Assembly: GCA_031424975.1 (NCBI GenBank)
Contig: JANPIL010000512.1
Location: forward strand, 1 to 12,670
Length of the DNA stretch: 12,670 nt
Source: Xanthocytophaga sp031424975
GTDB lineage: Bacteria > Bacteroidota > Bacteroidia > Cytophagales > 172606-1
Reading direction: 5' to 3'
Shown in pieces: positions 7,008 to 12,641 of the stretch. The notes beneath the pieces were generated by a model. It made no database searches. It was not told the origin of the DNA and was given only the letters and a program-made list of their open reading frames with translations. The translations under genes were made by a program, and so were the position numbers. Numbering within the stretch: position 1 is the first letter of the stretch; each line of letters starts with the position of its first letter.

Positions 7008-8732
7008 ATGAAAAAAAAATCCACCCCTCCCCCACCCGGCATCTTCATGCTGCCCAAAACCCTGACCGGAATTGACGGCCTGGACGAAATCACCGAAGGC
7101 GGGTTGCCCAAAGGCCGCCCCACGCTGATATGCGGTGGTCCGGGGTGCGGCAAAACGCTGATGGCAGTTGAGTTCCTGGTGCGGGGCATCACGGAACACA
7201 ACGAACCGGGCGTATTCATATCCTTTCAGGAAACCGCCGACGAACTGACCACCAATGCCGCCTCGCTGGGCTTTGACTTGGCGGCGTTGCAAGCCGACAA
7301 GAAACTGCGGCTGGACCATGTGTACATTAACCAGGCCGAAATTCAGGAAACCGGCGAATACGACTTGGAAGGGCTTTTCACCCGGCTCGGCCACGCCATT
7401 GACTCCATCGGGGCCAAACGGGTGGTGCTGGACACGATAGAAGCGCTGTTTGCCGGGCTTTCCAACAAATCGGTGCTGCGCTCCGAAATACAGCGGCTTT
7501 TCCGGTGGCTGAAAGACAAGGGGGTCACCACGGTTGTGACCGCCGAACGCGGCGAGGGTTTCCTGACCCGGCAGGGACTGGAGGAATACATCTCGGACTG
7601 CGTGATCCTGTTCGACAACCGCGTCGTGAACCAAATCACCACGCGCCGCCTGCGCATTGTAAAATACCGGGGCACCACCCACGGCACCAACGAATACCCG
7701 TACATCATCACGGCAAGCGGCACGTCGGTACTGCCCGTCACGTCGCTCAAACTCAATTATCCCGAATCGGATGCCATCGTTTCCACCGGCATTGCCAAAC
7801 TCGACGAGATGTTCGGCAGGAAAGGCTTCTACCAGGGCAGCAGCATTCTGGTGACCGGCACCATGGGAACGGCCAAAACCATCCTCGCCGCCTCGTTTGC
7901 CCGCGAAGTATGCCGCGCCAAGAAACGCTGCCTGTTTTTCACCTTCGAGGAATCGCCCCGGCAACTGATCCGCAACATGAACTCGGTGGGCATTGACCTG
8001 CAAGCGTGCATGGACAAGGGTTTTTTGCAGTTGGAAGCCTCACGCCCAACCCTTTACGGATTGGAAAGGCATCTGGCTACCATGCACAAGACCGTCCACG
8101 AATTCAAGCCCCACGCCGTGGTCATTGACCCGGTCAGCAACCTGATTGCCATCGGCGACTTGGACGAGGTGCGGGCCATGCTCACGCGCCTGATTGATTT
8201 CCTGAAATCGAACAGCATTACGGCACTGTTCACTTCGCTGACCGCGCCGCACTCCAATGTCATTGACCTGACCGAAGAGAGCGTTGCCTCGCTGATAGAC
8301 ACGTGGATATCGCTCGGCAACCCGGCGGTTGCGGGCGAACGGAACCGCGAACTCAGCATTCTGAAGATGAGGGGCATGGCGCATTCCAACCAAATGCGCG
8401 AGTTTGTGGTCACCGACCACGGCATTGACCTGCTTGACGTGTTTGTCAGTCCGTCGGGCATTGTCACCGGCTCGGCCCGGCTGGCCCGGCAACTGGAGGA
8501 GGAGGCGCGAAACACCGCCCTCCAGCACGAGATGGCCCGCAAAAACCGTGAACTGGAACGCAGACGCCGGTTGCTCGAATCCAAGATTGCCAGCCTGCGC
8601 ACCGAGTTTGAATCGGTGGAGGATGAATTGGCGCACAGCAGCGCCGAAAAGCAGGACGGCTCCGACTCCTTGTTGGCCGGACGAAAACGGATAGCCAAGC
8701 CGACAGCGATGCAAAGTGGCGGAACGGGATGA
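7008..8732 (+). CDS. kaiC: KaiC-type circadian clock ATPase / autokinase homologue
   Basis: 574 residues from ATG 7008, with two RecA-like domains as in cyanobacterial KaiC. Domain I (about 15-245): Walker A GGPGCGKT at 43-50, a QE pair at 74-75 where KaiC has EE, Walker B VVLD to Asp142, and LRIVKYRGTTHG with Lys219 and Arg221 matching the intersubunit nucleotide contacts. Domain II (about 252-480): Walker A variant GTMGTAKT at 284-291, EE at 314-315, Walker B VVID to Asp374, and ILKMRGMAHS with Lys453 and Arg455. Gap-free alignment to Synechococcus KaiC, offset by four, puts Ala427 and Ser428 at the Ser431/Thr432 phosphosites and Thr422 at Thr426. After GIVTGSARL comes a coiled coil (about 487-547) and a basic tail. 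The family forms ATP-driven hexamers. It is followed by kaiB and a PAS kinase, supporting a signalling module. TTG 6963 is open upstream but was rejected as a start; ATG 7047 is an alternative. Confidence 0.93.
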   Translation: MKKKSTPPPPGIFMLPKTLTGIDGLDEITEGGLPKGRPTLICGGPGCGKTLMAVEFLVRGITEHNEPGVFISFQETADELTTNAASLGFDLAALQADKKLRLDHVYINQAEIQETGEYDLEGLFTRLGHAIDSIGAKRVVLDTIEALFAGLSNKSVLRSEIQRLFRWLKDKGVTTVVTAERGEGFLTRQGLEEYISDCVILFDNRVVNQITTRRLRIVKYRGTTHGTNEYPYIITASGTSVLPVTSLKLNYPESDAIVSTGIAKLDEMFGRKGFYQGSSILVTGTMGTAKTILAASFAREVCRAKKRCLFFTFEESPRQLIRNMNSVGIDLQACMDKGFLQLEASRPTLYGLERHLATMHKTVHEFKPHAVVIDPVSNLIAIGDLDEVRAMLTRLIDFLKSNSITALFTSLTAPHSNVIDLTEESVASLIDTWISLGNPAVAGERNRELSILKMRGMAHSNQMREFVVTDHGIDLLDVFVSPSGIVTGSARLARQLEEEARNTALQHEMARKNRELERRRRLLESKIASLRTEFESVEDELAHSSAEKQDGSDSLLAGRKRIAKPTAMQSGGTG

Positions 8733-8737
8733 AAACA

Positions 8738-8766
8738 GGTTTGGCGATTTTAAAACATACTATTTT
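8738..8766 (+). repeat. 29-bp intergenic element, copy 5
   Basis: Starts with a perfect GGTTTGG five bases after the kaiC stop and ends CATACTATTTT (one mismatch) at the standard spacing, followed by further T's. It points towards kaiB, 92 bases away. No hairpin accompanies it, so it does not look like a strong terminator, and kaiC-kaiB read-through is plausible. Confidence 0.8.
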
Positions 8767-8858
8767 TTCAACTTACCGGCGACCCGTCCCACCGGGAGCT
8801 GGCAGGCCCGGATAGTTGCCTGTCACGGAGCAAATAAACAGTTTTTAGTACGCGTATC

Positions 8859-9188
8859 ATGAGTGAATCCAGCAGCGACAAGAAGGAAAAGGATTTCGAG
8901 GACGATTCGGTAGCCGAACTGTACGTGCTGCACCTGTACATTGCCGGTGCCACCTTCAATTCCATCCGCGCTGTCCGGAACACCAAGGCGATATGCGAAC
9001 AGTACCTGAAAGGCCGCTACGAACTGGTGGTGGTAGACATCTACCAGCAGCCCGCGTTGGCCCAAGCCGACCAGATCATCGCCACGCCAACCCTGGTGAA
9101 ACGGCAGCCGGTGCCACTGCGGCGGCTGGTGGGCGATATGTCGGACAAGAACCAAGTGCTGCTCGGGCTTGGCCTGAAGCCGGTGTAA
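8859..9188 (+). CDS. kaiB: KaiB family clock protein
   Basis: 109 residues from ATG 8859. After an acidic and charged N-terminal extension of about 20 residues, the sequence follows KaiB closely: LHLYIAGATFNSIRAV at the first strand and helix, ELVVVDIYQQP, then the conserved ATPTLVKRQPVPLRRLVGD (cis-proline region of the thioredoxin-like fold) and LGLGL near the end. In cyanobacteria KaiB switches fold and docks on the KaiC CI ring during the dephosphorylation phase, displacing the output kinase SasA. Its position directly after kaiC with the same orientation indicates a matched pair. Conservation of the ATPTL and GDMSDKNQVLLGL segments suggests KaiC binding, but fold switching cannot be judged from sequence. 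SasA-like sensor domains share this fold, but no kinase domain is attached here. Confidence 0.93.
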   Translation: MSESSSDKKEKDFEDDSVAELYVLHLYIAGATFNSIRAVRNTKAICEQYLKGRYELVVVDIYQQPALAQADQIIATPTLVKRQPVPLRRLVGDMSDKNQVLLGLGLKPV

Positions 9189-9210
9189 GGGGGAGAAGCC
9201 CCACCCCCGG

Positions 9211-9259
9211 CCCCTCCCCGAAAGGGAGGGGAGCCAAAAGCCCCCTCCTTCGGAGGGGG
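9211..9259. repeat. Two tandem GC-rich hairpins after kaiB (REP-like)
   Basis: CCCCTCCC (9211-9218) pairs with GGGAGGGG (9224-9231), and CCCCCTCC (9241-9248) pairs with GGAGGGGG (9252-9259), with loops of 5 and 3 bases. They start 23 bases after the kaiB stop. Such C-rich/G-rich dyads are, from memory, frequent dispersed repeats in Bacteroidota genomes. They may hinder transcription, but no T-run follows directly. Confidence 0.7.
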
Positions 9260-9274
9260 TTGGGGGAGGCCTCG

Positions 9275-9303
9275 GGTTTGGCCTTTTGAAAAGATACTAT
9301 TTC
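9275..9303 (+). repeat. 29-bp intergenic element, copy 6
   Basis: Perfect GGTTTGG, then GATACTATTTC (one mismatch at the last base) at the standard spacing. The variable middle is CTTTTGAAAAG, itself a dyad. It lies after the tandem hairpins and 79 bases before the kinase gene, pointing towards it. Confidence 0.8.
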
Positions 9304-9381
9304 CGGGAACCGCGCCCAACCGCCCGGCCTGTACCGCAACCCACGCATATGTGACCAGCAACCCGACAAAATACCCATCCC

Positions 9382-10308
9382 ATGAGCGACAACCAGACCG
9401 AACGGCAGATTCACTTGACGGATGAGACCGCCGACCTGCGCATCCGGCTTCGCGAAGCGGAGGAAACCCTCGAAGCCATCCGCAACGGCGAGGTGGATAC
9501 GCTGGTGGTGGAAAGTGACGGAGGCTCGCAGATATTCACCTTGCAGGGAGCCGAGCAGGTGTACCGGTCTTTGATTGAGGGCATGAACGAGGGTGCATTG
9601 CTGCTGGATCGCGAGAACGTGATCCTGTATTGCAACGCCTGTTTCGCCCGCCTGCTGCAAGCCCCGCTCGAAAGGGTGATTGGAATCCATTTCCGCGACA
9701 TGGTTCCCGACGATTTCAAGGATTACTTCGCCCGGTTGACGGCCCAGGCATGGGAAGGCCGCAGCAAGGGCGAACTGCCGCTCCAAACCGTGTCCGGCCT
9801 GCTGGTGCCCTGCTCCCTGTCCATGAACCTGCTCAGCCACCACGACCTCCCCGCCCTGGGCATAATCGTGACCGACCTTTCGGCGCAGCGCGGAATCATG
9901 GACACCCGGGCGTTGGTGGAAATGCAGAACGAGACAATCAAACGCAAGAACGAAGACCTGGAGCGGCAGGAACTGGTGCGGCAGAAGATTGAGGAAAGCG
10001 AAAACCGCTTCCGCATGATAGCCGACACGGCTCCCGTGCTGATATGGATGGCGGATACCGAAAAACGCTGCAACTTTTTCAACAAAAGCTGGCTCACCTT
10101 TACCGGACGCACCACCGAACAGGAAGCCGGTTACGGCTGGGCCGAAGGTGTGCATCCCGAAGACTTTGAACGCTGCCTCGAAACCTACACGTCCGCGTTT
10201 GATGCACGGCGGGATTTCTACATGGAATACCGCCTGCGGCACCACAGCGGCCAGTACCGCTGGCGGCCAGTACCGCTGGCTGTCAGACACGGCGGTGCCG
10301 CGCTATGA
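9382..10308 (+). CDS. Kinase N-terminal fragment: PAS 1 and truncated PAS 2
   Basis: 308 residues as read, starting MSDNQTERQI at ATG 9382. Residues 1-294 are native; the last 14 (from RPVPLAV) are read in the wrong frame after the duplication and end at TGA 10306-10308. The fragment retains the whole first PAS domain and most of the second (FRMIADTAPVLIWMAD through EYRLRHHSGQYRW), losing the final strand. It has no kinase activity of its own. If made and stable it could still bind a ligand or partner. Confidence 0.7.
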   Translation: MSDNQTERQIHLTDETADLRIRLREAEETLEAIRNGEVDTLVVESDGGSQIFTLQGAEQVYRSLIEGMNEGALLLDRENVILYCNACFARLLQAPLERVIGIHFRDMVPDDFKDYFARLTAQAWEGRSKGELPLQTVSGLLVPCSLSMNLLSHHDLPALGIIVTDLSAQRGIMDTRALVEMQNETIKRKNEDLERQELVRQKIEESENRFRMIADTAPVLIWMADTEKRCNFFNKSWLTFTGRTTEQEAGYGWAEGVHPEDFERCLETYTSAFDARRDFYMEYRLRHHSGQYRWRPVPLAVRHGGAAL

Positions 10309-11185
10309 CCCGGACGGCACTTTTTTGGGCTACATCGGCTCGTGCGCCGACATCACCGAAAGCAAGACCCACACCGACGAACTCACCAGCCGCGTAGCCG
10401 AACGCACCCGCGAACTGCAGGCGGCAAACGGGAACCTTGAACGCTCCAACACCGAACTGGAACGGTTTGCCTACGTGGCCAGCCACGACTTGCAGGAGCC
10501 GCTGCGCAAAATCACCACGGTCGGTGGCCGCCTGACCAAGAAATACGGAGAAACCCTGACCGACGACGGCAAAATGATGCTCGACATGATGACTCGCGCC
10601 GCCGACCGCATGAAAACGCTGATCGAGAGCCTGCTGGCCTTCTCGCGGGTGGCCCGCCAGGAAAAGGACACCGCCTTTGAAAACACCGACCTCAATGCGG
10701 TCATGGGCAATATCATGAACGATTTTGAGATCAGGATCAAGGAAACGGGGGCCGACATCCAATGCCAGGACCTGCCCGAAATAGAAGCCATCCCGCAGCA
10801 GGTGCAGCAGCTTTTCCAAAACTTGGTTTCCAACGCCCTCAAGTTCTCAAAGCCCGGCACCGCGCCCCGCATCACCATCCACGGCCAACCCCTGCCCGAC
10901 AGCCAAAAGCAGGAACTGACACTGGATGCCGGGCGGGCCTACGTACACATTGCCGTCAGCGACAACGGCATCGGCTTCGAGAAGGAATACGCCGAGCGGA
11001 TTTTCGTGATTTTCCAGCGGCTGCACGGCCATGCCGAATACGCGGGTACGGGCATCGGCCTGGCTATCTGCAAGCAGGTGGTGGAAAACCACGGCGGCAC
11101 CATCACCGCCGACAGCGTGCCGGGCGTAGGCTCCACGTTCAACATCATCCTGCCGGTAAGCCAGGGCCGGGCAACGGTGCAGTAA
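10148..11185 (+). CDS. Kinase C-terminal fragment: end of PAS 2, HisKA and HATPase_c
   Basis: The frame is open from GTG 10148, but only codons from about 10264 encode native protein; earlier ones are an out-of-frame reading of PAS 2. Native sequence resumes with GQYRWLSDTAVPRYDPDG, the last PAS strand, then the HisKA and HATPase_c domains, with stop at 11183-11185. The catalytic region is intact. In-frame starts that keep the phospho-acceptor His are only TTG 10325 and GTG 10475, both without a visible ribosome site, so independent translation is doubtful unless coupled to the upstream stop at 10306. Confidence 0.55.
   Translation: MCIPKTLNAASKPTRPRLMHGGISTWNTACGTTAASTAGGQYRWLSDTAVPRYDPDGTFLGYIGSCADITESKTHTDELTSRVAERTRELQAANGNLERSNTELERFAYVASHDLQEPLRKITTVGGRLTKKYGETLTDDGKMMLDMMTRAADRMKTLIESLLAFSRVARQEKDTAFENTDLNAVMGNIMNDFEIRIKETGADIQCQDLPEIEAIPQQVQQLFQNLVSNALKFSKPGTAPRITIHGQPLPDSQKQELTLDAGRAYVHIAVSDNGIGFEKEYAERIFVIFQRLHGHAEYAGTGIGLAICKQVVENHGGTITADSVPGVGSTFNIILPVSQGRATVQ
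10247..10280 (+). repeat. 16-bp direct tandem duplication in the kinase gene
   Basis: CGGCCAGTACCGCTGG occurs at 10248-10263 and again at 10264-10279 without a gap, and the period extends one base on either side. Because 16 is not a multiple of three, it shifts the frame. One copy encodes Gly-Gln-Tyr-Arg-Trp at the end of PAS 2. Confidence 0.95.
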
Positions 11186-11216
11186 GCCCCGCCACTGCAA
11201 AACCGGTTTTTTGCCG

Positions 11217-11224
11217 TACCTTCG
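11217..11224 (+). promoter_or_regulatory. Probable -7 box (TACCTTCG) of the DUF3109 gene
   Basis: TACCTTCG matches TAnnTTTG except for one base and ends only four bases before ATG 11229. Transcription would then start at or within a few bases of the ATG, giving a leaderless or nearly leaderless mRNA. The gap from the kinase stop is 43 bases, so read-through is the alternative. Confidence 0.4.
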
Positions 11225-11228
11225 CCAC

Positions 11229-11792
11229 ATGATCCTTGTCGGAAATGCCTGCCTGAGCGATGATATCGCCGAAAAAAGTTTTGTCTGCGACTTGGAAAAG
11301 TGCAAGGGAGCCTGCTGCACCGAAGGCGACCTCGGCGCGCCGCTCGACGAAGACGAACTGCCCGTACTGGAACAGATATACGCCGATGTGGCCCCCTATT
11401 TGAGCGAGGCCGGGCGGCAAGCCATTGCCGAACAGGGAACCTGGATCAAGGATTACGAGGGCGACTTCTCCACGCCCACCGTGGCTGGCCGCGAATGCGC
11501 CTACGCCCTCCACGATGACCGGGGCATCCTCAAGTGCGGCATCGAGCAGGCATATTTGGCCGGAAAAACCACCTTCAAAAAACCCATCTCGTGCCACCTC
11601 TACCCCATCCGCATCACCAAGTACGAGGAGTGGGACGCGGTGAACTACGACCGGTGGGAAATCTGCAACCCGGCCTGCCAGCTTGGCGAAAAACTGAAAG
11701 TGCCCGTGTACAGGTTCCTCAAAGAGCCGCTCATCCGCAAGTACGGCGAGGCGTGGTACGCCGAACTGGAAAGGGAAATCGAAAGCCGGTAG
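11229..11792 (+). CDS. DUF3109 family cysteine-rich protein (YkgJ-like zinc/iron-chelating type)
   Basis: 187 residues from ATG 11229 (MILVGNACLSDDIAEKSF). Ten cysteines, at 8, 20, 25, 29, 30, 90, 103, 122, 146 and 150. The cluster CDLEKCKGACC, the later SCHLYPIR and the final CNPAC are the hallmarks of DUF3109, common in Bacteroidota, which resembles the YkgJ family annotated as possible metal (Zn or Fe-S) binders. The function is not known. No signal peptide or membrane segment. The gene lies 43 bases after the kinase on the same strand and converges on the superoxide dismutase gene with a shared hairpin between them. Its nearness to the kai module may be accidental: DUF3109 is widespread without kai genes. 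Confidence 0.88.
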   Translation: MILVGNACLSDDIAEKSFVCDLEKCKGACCTEGDLGAPLDEDELPVLEQIYADVAPYLSEAGRQAIAEQGTWIKDYEGDFSTPTVAGRECAYALHDDRGILKCGIEQAYLAGKTTFKKPISCHLYPIRITKYEEWDAVNYDRWEICNPACQLGEKLKVPVYRFLKEPLIRKYGEAWYAELEREIESR

Positions 11793-11821
11793 CCCGCAGT
11801 GCGCCGGAAAACAGCCCACAA

Positions 11822-11899
11822 AATATAGTATCCCGCAGAAAGCCCAAACCCCGCCCTTGTGAAAAGGCGGGGTTTGGGCTTTTTAAAACATACTGTTTT
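11822..11899. terminator. Bidirectional terminator built from two facing 29-bp element copies (7L and 7R)
   Basis: A perfect 17-bp stem (11839-11855 with 11866-11882, loop of 10) stands between the converging DUF3109 and superoxide dismutase genes, with T's on the plus side (TTTTT ending at 11884) and AAA on the left, giving T's on the minus strand. The arms are parts of a minus-oriented element copy (11822-11850) and a plus-oriented copy (11871-11899). The outer blocks differ by one base (AATATAGTATC) and two bases (CATACTGTTTT) from consensus, and the variable middles do not pair throughout, unlike the palindrome at 6838. Confidence 0.85.
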
Positions 11900-11901
11900 C
11901 C

Positions 11902-12630
11902 TTACTTCTTCGGCGATTTTTTGGCCTCCGCAAAACGCTGCTCCACGGCTTTCCAGTTGATCACGTTCCAGAAAGCGTTGGTGTAGTCGGCGCGTTTGTT
12001 CTGGTATCTGAGGTAGTAGGCGTGTTCCCACACGTCCAGCCCCATCACCGGAAAGCCCCGTTCGGCTGCGGGAACGGTGTCCATCAGCGGGTTGTCTTGG
12101 TTGGGCGTGGAGGTGATGATCAGTTCGCCTTTGGGGTTCTTCACCAGCCAGGCCCAGCCCGAACCGAACCGCGTGGTGGCCGCCTTGTTAAATTCCTCCT
12201 TGAGCTTGTCGAGCGAGCCGAATTTCTTGTCAATCGCCGCCGCCAGTTCACCCGTCGGCTTGTCGGTATTGGCCGGGGCCAGTATGGTCCAGAACATAGA
12301 ATGGTTGTAGTGGCCGCCGCCGTTGTTGCGCACGGCCACGGGCTGCTTGCTCACGGTTTTCATGATCTCGAACAGGCTCATCTTTTCCATCGGCGTGCCG
12401 GTTATGGCCTTGTTCAGGTTGTCCACGTAAGCCTTGTGGTGCTTGCCGTGGTGTATTTCCATGGTCTGCTTGTCAATGTGCGGCTCCAGTGCATCGAAGC
12501 CGTACGGCAGGGCGGGCAGCGCAAACACCTCTTTGGGCGCGGCAAACAGCGTGTGCGGCTGCACCAGCCCGGCAAGGCCGAGCAGCGCGGAGGCTTTCAG
12601 GAAATGGCGTTTGTTCATGGGTTGTGTCAT
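11902..12630 (-). CDS. Superoxide dismutase (Mn-type Fe/Mn family), exported
   Basis: 242 residues from ATG 12630. It converts superoxide to hydrogen peroxide and oxygen. Mature family sequence begins at about residue 33 (FALPALPYGFDALEPHID). Metal ligands are visible: His60 (MEIHHGKHH), His110 (GGGHYNHSMFW), Asp199 and His203 (GLDVWEHAYYL). Gly106 and Gln178 (NQDNPL) match the manganese-enzyme pattern (Gly77/Gln146 of E. coli SodA) rather than the iron one, though cambialistic use cannot be excluded. The first 30 residues are a signal peptide with NKRHFLK, a Tat-like motif with Lys-Arg instead of Arg-Arg, then a hydrophobic core and LFAAP cleavage region; export to the periplasm is likely. 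ATG 12618 (MNKRHF) is an alternative start that keeps the signal. It has its own promoter (12656-12663) and a terminator shared with the DUF3109 gene. Confidence 0.95.
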   Translation of the reverse strand: MTQPMNKRHFLKASALLGLAGLVQPHTLFAAPKEVFALPALPYGFDALEPHIDKQTMEIHHGKHHKAYVDNLNKAITGTPMEKMSLFEIMKTVSKQPVAVRNNGGGHYNHSMFWTILAPANTDKPTGELAAAIDKKFGSLDKLKEEFNKAATTRFGSGWAWLVKNPKGELIITSTPNQDNPLMDTVPAAERGFPVMGLDVWEHAYYLRYQNKRADYTNAFWNVINWKAVEQRFAEAKKSPKK

Positions 12631-12641
12631 GGTTGGGTGGG

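Larger units (their letters stand above)
9382..11185 (+). pseudogene. PAS-PAS histidine kinase gene, frame broken by a 16-bp tandem duplication
   Basis: Removing one copy of the repeated 16 bases at 10248-10279 restores a single frame of 595 residues, with all expected sensor-kinase parts. N-terminal helix (about 15-40, with the IRNGEVDTLVV motif I recall from related kinases), PAS 1 (about 55-168), a coiled-coil linker (170-205), PAS 2 (about 206-322), a HisKA dimerisation domain with phospho-acceptor His363 in SHDLQEPLR (codon 10484-10486), and HATPase_c with the N box (QLFQNLVSNALKFSK), G1 (DNGIGF), F (IFQRLHG) and G2 (GTGIGLAI) motifs. No receiver domain, and no transmembrane segment is apparent, so it would be cytoplasmic. 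As sequenced, translation from 9382 ends at 10308 inside PAS 2. Both halves look otherwise undecayed, which suggests a very recent event, a slippage-reversible switch, or an assembly artefact. Placed after kaiC-kaiB it is the natural candidate output kinase. Confidence 0.85.

Noticed and set aside
11176..11204. A weak element-like match between the kinase and the DUF3109 gene
   Set aside because: AAACC is present, but the other block shares only about four of eleven bases; not better than chance.
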